The notes under the pieces: model-generated
Databases searched by the model: none
What the model was told of the DNA's origin: nothing
Seen by the model: only the letters and a program-made list of their open reading frames with translations
Assembly: GCA_945865325.1 (NCBI GenBank)
Contig: CAMBFA010000013.1
Span: 1-39,442 of the forward strand
Length of the DNA stretch: 39,442 nt
Source of the DNA: Candidatus Kuenenia stuttgartensis
GTDB lineage: Bacteria > Planctomycetota > Planctomycetia > Pirellulales > UBA1268
Reading direction: 5' to 3'
Position numbers and translations under genes: made by a program
Shown: one piece after another, positions 22,734 to 30,852 of the stretch
How the letters are laid out: each line of letters starts with the position of its first letter
Numbering within the stretch: position 1 is the first letter of the stretch

Positions 22734-24368
22734 TCAGGCTGACTGCGTCGATTCACCGTCGACATCCCCGTCCGTCTCTCCACCCGCTGCCGGATCGGCT
22801 CCGCCCAGATTCCTCGCCGGTCCGGTGAGCTTCCAGTCACGGCGCTGGCGCGAGCTGGGGATGTCCATCGCCTTGCGGTATTTCGTCACCGTGCGGCGGG
22901 CGACCGTGATCCCCTGCTTCGCCAGCCCGATGACGAGATCGTCGTCGCTGAAGGGGGCATCCTTGGGCTCGGCCTGAATGATCTCCTGGAGCTTGATCCG
23001 CACTGCGTCCCAGGCCACTTCCTCGCCATCGGCACTGACGGTGCCACCGACAAAGAACCGCCGCAAGGCCCACAGGCCACGCGGCGTTTGCAGCCACTTG
23101 TCGTCGACGGCGCGGCTCACGGTCGTCACGTGCATCCCGATCCGGTCGGCGATCTGCTGCATCTTGAGCGGCTCGATCGCCTCCGGCCCGTCGGTGAGGA
23201 AGCGCGTCTGGTGGTCGACGATCGCCTGGGACGTCCGCAGGAGCGTGCTGCGGCGCTGCTCGATCGCCTCGATGAGCCACTGGGCCGAATTGATTTTCCG
23301 CTTGATGTACTCGCGCGTCTCCGGCGGCGTGGCCGGGTCGGAAAGCATCTCGCGGTACAGCGGGCTGATCCGCAGATTCGGCAGATCGACCTCCTCGAGG
23401 CGCACTTTCCAGGTACCGTCCTGCTGCAGCTCGACATGGACGTCGGGCTTGACCACCGGCACGTACGGAACCGTGAAGCGGGCCCCCGGCTTCGGCTGGA
23501 GCGAATGGAGATCGTGACGGAGCCCCTCGATCTCCTCGATCGTGAACCCGGTCTTCCTGGAGATCAGCGGCAGGCGATTGGCGCCGAGGTCCTCGAGGTG
23601 GTCTGAAACGAGCCTCCGGAGTTGGCGAGCGTGGGGTGTCTCGGGGCGGATCTGGAGGAGAAGGCATTCCCGCAAGTCGCGGGCCCCCACGCCGGCCGGC
23701 TCCATTCCCTGGACCACCGACAGCGCCGTGTGGAGCTGGCCGAGCTGGGCCTGCCAGAGGGGGGAATCGGGTGTGGCCTCGACGTCGACGAGGTCCTCCA
23801 GCGGCATCGGCAGGTAGCCGTTGGGATCGAGGTTGTAAATCACCTTCTCCGCGGCCTCCCGCACCTCCGGACCGAGCTCGTCGTTGGAAAGCTGCTCGTG
23901 GAGATGGTGGAAGAGCGTCTCGGGGCGCTCCTCCATGTTGGCCATCGCGTCGAGGTAGCGGTCGGAGGCCTCGTCGATCCGGGAGGCGGAAGGGCGGCTG
24001 CGGTCGTCGTCCGACTCGGGGTAGTCGCTCGACCAGTCGTAGGAGCGCTCGAAATCGGCCTGGTTGGCATGGTCCTGATCGACGACGAGCGGCCGTTCGG
24101 CGGCCGTCCGTTCAGGAGCCGGATCGGCGGCATCGACCGTCGTGGCGAGGGCGCGGGCTTCGCCTTCCGGGCTGTCCCCAACGGCGGCATCGCCAATTGA
24201 ATCGTCGACCTCGAGGGTCTCGTTGTTCTGGATCTCCTGCTCGATCCGCTCCTCGAGCGCCATCGTCGGCAGCTGCAGGATCTCCATCGACTGGATCATG
24301 CGTGGCGCAAGCACCTGCTTCTGCGCCAACCGCATTTCCTGGCCGAACGACATCCGCATGGCACGCAT
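22734..24368 (-). CDS. rpoN: RNA polymerase sigma-54 factor
   Basis: The 544-residue protein has all three sigma-54 regions. Region I is Gln/Leu-rich (GQEMRLAQKQVLAPRMIQSMEILQLPTMALEERIEQEIQNNETLE). Region II is acidic (about residues 60-140, DWSSDYPESDDDRS). Region III has the core-binding domain, the HTH (MQQIADRIGMHVTTVSRAVDDKWLQTPRGLWALRRFF) and the RpoN box ARRTVTKYRKAM, close to the consensus ARRTVAKYRE. Sigma-54 needs an AAA+ enhancer-binding protein, and none is encoded here. The C-terminus carries about 40 extra residues past the RpoN box. It lies 116 bp downstream of recR and is followed by nrdR. Confidence 0.97.
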   Translation of the reverse strand: MRAMRMSFGQEMRLAQKQVLAPRMIQSMEILQLPTMALEERIEQEIQNNETLEVDDSIGDAAVGDSPEGEARALATTVDAADPAPERTAAERPLVVDQDHANQADFERSYDWSSDYPESDDDRSRPSASRIDEASDRYLDAMANMEERPETLFHHLHEQLSNDELGPEVREAAEKVIYNLDPNGYLPMPLEDLVDVEATPDSPLWQAQLGQLHTALSVVQGMEPAGVGARDLRECLLLQIRPETPHARQLRRLVSDHLEDLGANRLPLISRKTGFTIEEIEGLRHDLHSLQPKPGARFTVPYVPVVKPDVHVELQQDGTWKVRLEEVDLPNLRISPLYREMLSDPATPPETREYIKRKINSAQWLIEAIEQRRSTLLRTSQAIVDHQTRFLTDGPEAIEPLKMQQIADRIGMHVTTVSRAVDDKWLQTPRGLWALRRFFVGGTVSADGEEVAWDAVRIKLQEIIQAEPKDAPFSDDDLVIGLAKQGITVARRTVTKYRKAMDIPSSRQRRDWKLTGPARNLGGADPAAGGETDGDVDGESTQSA

Positions 24369-24484
24369 CCTTCAACAGTCACCGCACCGGAATCCTTACC
24401 CCCGCCAGGATACCCGTTTCCAAGGGAAGCGTTCGGGAAGCTGCTGCCGCCCGAAATCAACACGCCCGCCCCCTCCCTGGCCCT

Positions 24485-25084
24485 TCACATCCGCCGCCGC
24501 CCGGCGAGCGCGTCGGTGAGCATGTCGCGGTTGGCTTGCTCGAGCGCCGCACCGACGGTCAGGCCGCGGGCCAGGCGGGTGATCTCGACAGCCAGGCCAG
24601 TGAGGCGCTGAACGACGATCAGCGCCGTTGCATCCCCCTCGACGTTCGGGGTGGTCGCCATGATCACCTCGCGCACCCCCCCCTGCTGGACGCGGGCCAC
24701 GAGCTTGTCGATCGTGAGTGTCTCCGGGCCGGTCCCCTCCAACGGGGCCACCCGCCCCTGGAGAACGTGATACAGCCCCCGATAGGAACCGGTCTGCTCA
24801 AGGGCGAGGAGATCGCGGACCTGCTCGACGACGCACAGCGTCGTCCGGTCGCGGCGGGCATCGCGACAGATGCCACATTCCTCCCCCTCCGCGAGATTGA
24901 AGCAGGTGCGGCAGGGACGAAGATTCTCCTTGACGGCGCGGAGGGCGGCGGAGAACGCCAGCGCCTCTTCGCGCGGCATCCGCAGCACATGGTAAGCGAG
25001 TCGCTCCGCCGACTTCCGGCCGATGCCGGGGAGCTCGGCGAAGCAGTCGATGAGCGTGGCGATGACGCCGCGTTCTTCGGGCAT
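24485..25084 (-). CDS. recR: Recombination mediator protein RecR
   Basis: RecR works with RecO (and RecF) to load RecA on SSB-coated DNA. The HhH motif is in LIDCFAELPGIGRKSAERLAYHVL. The zinc finger has Cys58, Cys61, Cys70 and Cys73 (CRTCFNLAEGEECGIC). The Toprim domain begins at LCVVEQVRDLLALEQ and contains TTPNVEGDATALIV. At 199 aa it is of usual length. GGAGG sits 7 nt before the ATG. It follows dnaX by 29 nt. In many bacteria ybaB/ebfC lies between dnaX and recR; here it does not. Confidence 0.97.
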   Translation of the reverse strand: MPEERGVIATLIDCFAELPGIGRKSAERLAYHVLRMPREEALAFSAALRAVKENLRPCRTCFNLAEGEECGICRDARRDRTTLCVVEQVRDLLALEQTGSYRGLYHVLQGRVAPLEGTGPETLTIDKLVARVQQGGVREVIMATTPNVEGDATALIVVQRLTGLAVEITRLARGLTVGAALEQANRDMLTDALAGRRRM

Positions 25085-25113
25085 GGGGGTTCCTCCGTGA
25101 AGCTGATCCGGGG

Positions 25114-27090
25114 TCAGCCGACGTCGTTGCCGTCGGCGGCGTGGTCGATTGTGTCATCATCGGGGAGCGGCGGCTCGCCAGCGCCAAGCTCGAGGGCCTC
25201 GACCGGCGTCGGCTCGACCACTGGAGCCCGAACGCGGCCTTGCTCCACCTTGCGGATCGCTGCGTCGAACAGGCTCCGGGCCTGCATGACGAGCGGATGA
25301 TCGAGGGTCTCCCGGAGGAGCGCCGCCTGCGATCGCCCCGCAGCCGGCGGCGGCGCGGCCGGTTCGTCGGCCACACGCTCGGCCCCCCCTGCCGCGGACG
25401 ATCCTCTGGCCAGTGGCTTCACGGCCACCTTCGGCTCTTGTCTGATACGGTGCCGCAGCGGCCGGCCAGCCCCCGCCGAGAGAGCCCGATTCAGGGCCGC
25501 AACCATCTCGGGCCTGGAGAGGAAGGCGACGGCGGTCGTCGCCTCGGCTGGAAAACTGACGTCGAGGACATCGTCGACCCATGCCACCCGGCCGGCCATG
25601 GCAACGAAATCGGCGGCCAACCCACCGACCGCCTCGCCGCACGCCTCCCAGGCCGCCAGCGGATCGCTCGGCAGCGCCGGCGGTGGCGGAGCCGGAGTGG
25701 TCTGCGTCGGCACTCGCTCGCCGGCCGCCGTGGGCAGCGCCTGGCGAGGCTGCGGCGGGGCGACTGGCTCGACCGCGACGGCGGGAGCATCAGCCCCGCC
25801 GGTCAGGTCGGTCGTTTTTTTTTGGCGCGTCTCCGCCGCCACCGGGGGATTCGCGATGGTGGGCCGGGGCAGCGCGGAAGGGGCCACCCGTGGCGGCGGT
25901 GGCGCCGTGGCGGCCTGCTGGGCAATCCGCTCCACGGCGGAGGCGAGTTGGTCGAGATCGTCCAGCCGCGCGAGGCGCACGACCGCCATCTCGGCGAGCA
26001 CCCCGGCATGACCGCTCGTCCGCATCCGCGACAGCGACTGATCGAGGATCTGGAGCATCGCCAGGATTGTCTCGGTACCGAGCAGCCGGCCGGTGGCGGC
26101 CAGGTCGATCCCCACTCCATCCCCCTGGAGGAGCAGCGCCGGGCCGCAGCCGACACTCGCCACGAGGCAATCGCGGAGAGCCGCGAGAAGCTGCTCGAGG
26201 ACGCCACCGGGATCGGCGCCGCCGGCGAGGCTCGCGTCGAGGGCAGCCAGCGCTGCGGCGGGATCGCGGCCGGCAATCGCCCCGACCAGCGCGCCGATCC
26301 GCTCCTCGCGGCCGGTGCCGATGACGGCATGGACATCGTCGACACTGATCGCGCCGGCGCTCGAACCGAGGAGTTGCTCGAGGAGCGACTGGCTGTCGCG
26401 CATGCTGCCGGCGGCACGGCGGGCGATCAATTCGAGGGCGCCGTCGGTGACCGTCGCCCCCTCGGCGGTGACGATCTGACCGAGGCGGCGGGCGATCGCC
26501 GGGGCATCGACGGTGACGAAGTCGAACCGCTGGCAGCGGGAGAGGATCGTGATCGGGAGCTTTTCTGGCTCGGTCGTGCAAAGGACGAACTTCACGTGCC
26601 CCGGCGGTTCCTCGAGGGTCTTCAACAGCGCGTTGAAGGCCTCCCGCGTGAGCATGTGGACTTCGTCAATGATGTAGATTTTGAATCGTCCGCGGGCGGG
26701 GCGGACGGCGACGTTTTGCCGCAGGGTGCGGATCTCGTCGATGCCGCGGTTGCTGGCGGCGTCGATCTCCACGACATCGACATCCTGCCCTGCGGAGATC
26801 GCGCTACAGTTGTCGCAGTGATTGCACGGCTCCGCCGCGGGCCCGGTCGCGCATTCGAGGGCCTTGGCGAAGATCCGCGCGGCGCTCGTCTTGCCCACAC
26901 CGCGGGCGCCGGTGAAAAGATAGGCGTGGCCGATGCGCCTCGATTCGATCGCCCCGGAGAGACCGCGAGCAACGTGCTCTTGGCCGACCAGCTCGTCGAA
27001 GCGCTGCGGCCGGTAGCGGCGGGCGACGACCCGGTAGGCCTCCGCGGGAGCGCCGCCGAACGGGGTGGTGGAGTCAGCGGGTGCGGCCAT
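25114..27090 (-). CDS. dnaX: DNA polymerase III subunit tau (and predicted gamma)
   Basis: DnaX is the ATPase of the clamp loader. Seen here: Walker A GARGVGKT (61-68); zinc ligands Cys80, Cys89, Cys92 and Cys95; Walker B IYIIDEVHML (138-147); sensor 1 SRC (184-186); and domain III to about residue 390. A Pro/Ala-rich linker follows, then C-terminal tau-type domains. At codons 423-426 the mRNA has CAA AAA AAA ACG, a run of nine A, with a stem-loop directly after it. In both other frames a stop comes quickly, so slippage would yield a product of about 430 residues, the size of gamma in E. coli. The 658-residue full frame is tau. The SRP RNA gene lies 11 bp upstream of the start. Confidence 0.96.
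   Translation of the reverse strand: MAAPADSTTPFGGAPAEAYRVVARRYRPQRFDELVGQEHVARGLSGAIESRRIGHAYLFTGARGVGKTSAARIFAKALECATGPAAEPCNHCDNCSAISAGQDVDVVEIDAASNRGIDEIRTLRQNVAVRPARGRFKIYIIDEVHMLTREAFNALLKTLEEPPGHVKFVLCTTEPEKLPITILSRCQRFDFVTVDAPAIARRLGQIVTAEGATVTDGALELIARRAAGSMRDSQSLLEQLLGSSAGAISVDDVHAVIGTGREERIGALVGAIAGRDPAAALAALDASLAGGADPGGVLEQLLAALRDCLVASVGCGPALLLQGDGVGIDLAATGRLLGTETILAMLQILDQSLSRMRTSGHAGVLAEMAVVRLARLDDLDQLASAVERIAQQAATAPPPPRVAPSALPRPTIANPPVAAETRQKKTTDLTGGADAPAVAVEPVAPPQPRQALPTAAGERVPTQTTPAPPPPALPSDPLAAWEACGEAVGGLAADFVAMAGRVAWVDDVLDVSFPAEATTAVAFLSRPEMVAALNRALSAGAGRPLRHRIRQEPKVAVKPLARGSSAAGGAERVADEPAAPPPAAGRSQAALLRETLDHPLVMQARSLFDAAIRKVEQGRVRAPVVEPTPVEALELGAGEPPLPDDDTIDHAADGNDVG
25770..25823 (-). 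promoter_or_regulatory. Predicted dnaX slippage/frameshift site: A9 run plus nested stem-loop
   Basis: The sense strand has A9 (25823-25815), which contains a -1 slippery heptamer A AAA AAA in the correct phase. Directly after it, CGACCG (25814-25809) pairs with CGGTCG (25775-25770), enclosing the inner stem CGGCGGG/CCCGCCG. With one A added the frame reads QKKNDRPDRRG then stop. With one A lost it reads QKKRPT then stop. Confidence 0.8.
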
Positions 27091-27101
27091 GGGATCGGAC
27101 G

Positions 27102-27201
27102 CCGATGAGAGGCCCTCCGCACAAAGGGACGACTGCTTATGGCTGCTGCGGTTAGGCCCTGACCAGATTCACAGGCCCCCATCGCAGGGGCCTCTCATCG
27201 G
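27102..27201 (-). ncRNA. ffs: Signal recognition particle RNA (small bacterial 4.5S type)
   Basis: On the minus strand a 100-nt hairpin RNA has perfectly pairing ends (CCGATGAGAGGCCC with GGGCCTCTCATCGG). Near its tip is the SRP domain-IV core GGTCAGG-GCCTAACCGC-AGCAGCC, matching the universal GGUCAGG...AGCAGCC symmetric and asymmetric loops that bind Ffh. The apical part has a CUAACC loop in place of the common GGAA tetraloop. The position directly upstream of dnaX-recR matches the scr-dnaX order of Bacillus, which supports the call. It guides co-translational insertion of membrane proteins. The length fits the roughly 97-nt bacterial family. Confidence 0.92.
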
Positions 27202-27220
27202 AGTCCGCTCCGGCCCTGCT

Positions 27221-27249
27221 ATTGTGGCGTCGCGCCCCCAACCGGTCAA
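27221..27249 (-). promoter_or_regulatory. Sigma70-type promoter of ffs
   Basis: On the minus strand: TTGACC, 17 nt, CACAAT. The -10 element ends about 20 nt before the mature SRP RNA 5' end, so transcription would begin a few nucleotides upstream of it. It may also drive dnaX. Confidence 0.65.
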
Positions 27250-27365
27250 AGCCGGTCGATTTCCCGGCCCCGTTGGCCGACACTCGCCGCGCGAGCCTTG
27301 CCCCGGCAGCCGTCGCACGACGGCCTCTGGCCGGGAGACGGCTTCATCGGCCACACTGGGCCCCC

Positions 27366-29924
27366 ATGGCAAGTCCGATGATGCAACAGTTCGAGGCGGC
27401 GAAGGCACGCTGCCCCGGGGCGCTGGTTCTGTTTCGGATGGGGGACTTCTACGAGCTGTTCGGCGACGACGCCCGTGAGGCCGCCACGCTCCTCGATCTC
27501 ACACTCACCAGCCGCGACAAGGGGCCCGACGCCATGCCGATGGCCGGGTTTCCCTACCATCAGCTCGACCCGCAACTGGTCAAGCTTGTTGCCGCCGGCC
27601 GCCGCGTCGCCATCTGCGAACAGATCGACGACCCAAAAACAACGAAAGGACTTCTGCGCCGAGAAGTGACCCGGATCGTCACCCCCGGCATCGCCGCCGA
27701 CGAAACCCTCCTCGACCCTGCCCGCCGCAACTGGCTCCTCGCCCTCGCACCCGGCCCTTCGCCCCGGCTCCAGCGCGACGACCGCGACGAAGCGACCGAT
27801 GCCGCGGCCGGATCGATCCCCGTCGGCCTGGCCTGGATCGACGTCGCCGCCGGCACCTTCGAAGCCGCGGTCGTGCCCGCCGAGGATGTCCCCGATCTCG
27901 TGCTCCGCCTCGAGCCGGCCGAATGCTTGTGTGCCATGAAGGACCGCGGCGCCGTCGCAGCCCTCCTTCGGCCCACCGGCAGGTCAGGCGCCATCACCGC
28001 GCGCCCCGATTGGTGGTTTGAGGAGGGAAGCGCCCGCAGCGCGATCGATCGGGCCGTCGGGGGGGCGCGCCTCGAAGGGCTCGGCTTCGACCTCCCCGGT
28101 GATCTCCCCGGCATCGGCGCCGCCGGCGGGATCATTCATTACCTCGACGAGAACGAGCCGACGGCGATCGCGCGGATCACGACGCTCGCTGCCTGGCGAC
28201 GCGGCGCGCGGATGGAGATCGACGAAGCCTCGCGGCGCAGCCTGGAGCTCGTCCGCACCACCGGCACCACCGGCAACCGGCGGAGCGGCTCCCTGGCCGG
28301 GGTCCTCGACCGCACCCGTTCGCCGATGGGAGCGCGCCTCCTTACCGACTGGCTCTCCGCGCCGCTGGTGGAGAAGGGGGCGATCGACGAACGCCTCGAC
28401 GCCACCGCTGCGCTCGTCGCCCACCCCCCCCTTGCCGACCGGCTCGGCAGCCTGCTGACCGGGATCGGCGACATCGAGCGCCTCATCGGCCGCGTCATGT
28501 CGGGTCGCGCTGGCCCTCGTGACCTCGAACGGATCGGCCGGGCCACTGCCATCCTCCCCGAAGTGATCGCGACGCTCGCGTCCAGCCCCGGCCTCCTCGG
28601 CGAGCTGGCCGCCGGCCTCGATCCGCTCGACGATGTCTCGGCGCGGATCGGCGCGGCGCTCCGCGAAGGCTGCCCGGTGTTTGCCCGCGACGGCGGCTTC
28701 ATCCGCCCGGGCTGCGATCCGAAGCTCGACGAGCTCGCCGAGATGGCCAGCGGCGGCAAGGCTTGGATCACGCGTTACCAGGCCGACGAGATCGCCCGGA
28801 CCGGCATTCCATCGCTCAAAGTCGGCTTCAATCGGGTGTTCGGATTTTTCCTCGAGGTGGGGCGCAACCACGCCTCCAAGGTGCCCGCCGACTATATCCG
28901 CAAGCAGACGGTGAAAAACGCCGAGCGCTACACAACGCCGGAGCTCGACCAGCGCCAGCGGCAGGTGCTCGGGGCCGAGGACGAAGCCCTCCGCCGCGAG
29001 CTCGAGCTCCTCGAGGCGCTGCGAGTCTTCGTCGCTGCCCAGCGCGGGCGCCTTGACCGCGCGGCCGCGATCCTCGCCCAGATCGACGTCCTCGTAAGCC
29101 TCGCCGAGGTCGCGCGGTCGCGGGGCTGGGTCCGCCCCGAGATCAGCAGCGACGGCGTTCTGGGAATCGAAGCCGGGCGGCATCCGGTCCTCGAGGAGCT
29201 CCTCCCCGCCGGCACGCTCGTCGCCAACGATCTGTTTCTCGCTGCCCGCCTCTCCGAGGAGTCCCCCGGCACTGCCGGCTTCCCCTCGATGCTCCTCGTC
29301 ACCGGCCCCAACATGGGCGGCAAGAGCACGTTCATCCGTCAGGCAGCGCTCCTGGTGGTGATGGCGCAGGCCGGAAGCTTTGTCCCCGCGCGCCGCGCCC
29401 GGATCGGCGTTGTCGACCGGCTCTTCGCCCGAATCGGCGCCGGCGACGACCTCGCCACAGGCGCCAGCACGTTCTTGGTTGAGATGGCCCAGACGGCGCG
29501 GATCCTCAACCGTTCCACGCCGCGGAGCCTCGTGATCCTCGACGAGGTCGGCCGCGGCACGAGTACGTTCGACGGCCTCGCCATCGCCCAGGCCGTCGTC
29601 GAATGGCTCCACGGTGTCCCCGGTTGCCGGACGCTGTTCGCCACGCACTACCTCCAGCTCGCCGCGCTGGACAAGCTCCCCGGCGTCGCCAACGTGCAGG
29701 TGCTCGTCAAGCAACACAACGACCAACTCGTGTTCCTCCATCAGGTCGCCCCCGGCGCTGCCGACAAGAGCTGGGGGGTCCACGTGGCCCGGCTCGCCGG
29801 TGTCCCCGCCGCCGTCGTCGAACGGGCCCGCGACCTCCTCCTCGCCTTCGAATCCTCGGCCGCCCCCCCCGCTGCCAAGCCGCGCCGCAAAGGGGAGACG
29901 GCGCAGAAGTCGCTCTTCGACTGA
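27366..29924 (+). CDS. mutS: DNA mismatch repair protein MutS
   Basis: MutS recognises mismatches and recruits MutL. The mismatch-contact Phe-x-Glu is Phe28-Glu30 in FRMGDFYELFGDDA. Connector, core and clamp domains follow (LELVRTTGTTGNRRSGSLAGVLDRTRSPMGARLL is the typical core start). The ATPase has Walker A TGPNMGGKSTFIRQ (about 646-655), DDLATGASTFLVEM, and Walker B VILDEVGRGTSTFDG (about 722-738). 852 aa is normal. The ORF track opens at 27222. The ATG at 27366 begins the homology directly and keeps FxE at the standard distance from the N-terminus. A C-terminal KSLFD may be a beta-clamp-binding type motif. It is divergent from the SRP RNA. Confidence 0.97.
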   Translation: MASPMMQQFEAAKARCPGALVLFRMGDFYELFGDDAREAATLLDLTLTSRDKGPDAMPMAGFPYHQLDPQLVKLVAAGRRVAICEQIDDPKTTKGLLRREVTRIVTPGIAADETLLDPARRNWLLALAPGPSPRLQRDDRDEATDAAAGSIPVGLAWIDVAAGTFEAAVVPAEDVPDLVLRLEPAECLCAMKDRGAVAALLRPTGRSGAITARPDWWFEEGSARSAIDRAVGGARLEGLGFDLPGDLPGIGAAGGIIHYLDENEPTAIARITTLAAWRRGARMEIDEASRRSLELVRTTGTTGNRRSGSLAGVLDRTRSPMGARLLTDWLSAPLVEKGAIDERLDATAALVAHPPLADRLGSLLTGIGDIERLIGRVMSGRAGPRDLERIGRATAILPEVIATLASSPGLLGELAAGLDPLDDVSARIGAALREGCPVFARDGGFIRPGCDPKLDELAEMASGGKAWITRYQADEIARTGIPSLKVGFNRVFGFFLEVGRNHASKVPADYIRKQTVKNAERYTTPELDQRQRQVLGAEDEALRRELELLEALRVFVAAQRGRLDRAAAILAQIDVLVSLAEVARSRGWVRPEISSDGVLGIEAGRHPVLEELLPAGTLVANDLFLAARLSEESPGTAGFPSMLLVTGPNMGGKSTFIRQAALLVVMAQAGSFVPARRARIGVVDRLFARIGAGDDLATGASTFLVEMAQTARILNRSTPRSLVILDEVGRGTSTFDGLAIAQAVVEWLHGVPGCRTLFATHYLQLAALDKLPGVANVQVLVKQHNDQLVFLHQVAPGAADKSWGVHVARLAGVPAAVVERARDLLLAFESSAAPPAAKPRRKGETAQKSLFD

Positions 29925-30096
29925 CCGTCGTGCCGCACGTTGTCGATCGATCGCCATACCAGCGGTGCCCACCGCAACTTTTCCTTCAGCCGACAGTTCA
30001 ATGGCCGGGGATCGGGGCGGCAGGGTGGCTGTCGGCGTTTCCGTTCCCCGCCAACGTTACGATCTTTTTTCCCCCCGTCTCTTCAGAGGGCTCCTC

Positions 30097-30765
30097 ATGC
30101 ACCGCACGATTCTCGCCGTCGCCAGTCTGGCGGCCGCGCTCCTGGCCGCGCTTCCGGTCTCCGAGGCCTCCGCCCAGCCCCCCGGCGGCCGCGGTCGCGG
30201 CATGGGGATGGGGGGGATGATGTCGCAGGCTTCGCTCCTCCGGCAGGAGGCCGTCCAGGCCGATCTCGGCCTCGCGGCTGATCTGAAGAAGAAGATCGCC
30301 GCCGAGCTTCCCGAACGGGCGCCCGGTGGCGGCGGTGGGGGCGGTAACCCTCGCGACATGACCGACGAGCAGCGGCAGAAATGGATGGAGGAGCGTCGGG
30401 CCCGCAATACCGAAGACGACAAAAAGATCGCCGGCCTCCTCGATGCCAAACAGCTCGCCCGCCTCAAGCAGATCCGCGTCCAGGCCCTCGGCGCCGGCGC
30501 CCTCATGGACGACACGCTGGCCAAGGAGCTCTCGATCACCGACGACCAAGTCGCGAAGTTCCAGTCGGCGATGCAGGAGATGCGTCAGGGGGGGGGCGGC
30601 GGCAACCCCGGCGAGATGCGAGCAAAGATGACCGCCAAGGCGATGGAGATCCTCTCGGCGGATCAGAAGGCGAAGCTCGAAGCGCTGAAGGGCCCCGCCT
30701 TCGACATCTCGAAGCTCCAGATGCGTGGACCGGGGGGGGGTGGCCGCCCCGGTGCCGGCACCTGA
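30097..30765 (+). CDS. Secreted Gly-rich protein, weakly Spy/CpxP-like
   Basis: A signal peptide (MHRTILAVASLAAALLAALPVSEASA, cleavage before QPP) is followed by a Gly/Met-rich segment and a helical region. Short repeated motifs such as MTDEQRQKWMEERRARN, LSITDDQVAKFQSAMQEM and LSADQKAKLEALKGPAF recall the LTxxQ repeats of the periplasmic Spy/CpxP family. Resemblance is at motif level only. The 222-residue protein has three Gly runs; two of them are encoded partly by G9 homopolymers (30588-30596 and 30732-30740), which could be mutation-prone. The ATG at 30097 gives the signal peptide directly, and the track start at 29614 is inside mutS in another frame. Function unknown; a periplasmic chaperone or stress protein is possible. 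Confidence 0.75.
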   Translation: MHRTILAVASLAAALLAALPVSEASAQPPGGRGRGMGMGGMMSQASLLRQEAVQADLGLAADLKKKIAAELPERAPGGGGGGGNPRDMTDEQRQKWMEERRARNTEDDKKIAGLLDAKQLARLKQIRVQALGAGALMDDTLAKELSITDDQVAKFQSAMQEMRQGGGGGNPGEMRAKMTAKAMEILSADQKAKLEALKGPAFDISKLQMRGPGGGGRPGAGT

Positions 30766-30800
30766 TCAGACTCTTCGAGCGTTGTCTCCCGAACCATCAT

Positions 30801-30836
30801 CGCCCCGGCGGGGAATCCCGCCGGGGCGGTTTTGTT
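30801..30836 (+). terminator. Rho-independent terminator
   Basis: A perfect 12-bp stem, CGCCCCGGCGGG and CCCGCCGGGGCG, with a GAAT loop and a GTTTTGTT tail. It ends the secreted Gly-rich gene and may act in both directions for the convergent oxidoreductase gene. Confidence 0.85.
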
Positions 30837-30852
30837 AAGCCGGTGGGGGTTC

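Noticed and set aside
25141-27108. 655-aa plus-strand ORF antisense to dnaX
   Set aside because: A shadow of dnaX codon usage. The dnaX frame has all clamp-loader motifs, and this one has none.
27102-27201. Long inverted repeat read as an insertion-sequence end or terminator
   Set aside because: The inverted arms are the terminal helix of the SRP RNA. There is no transposase or target duplication.
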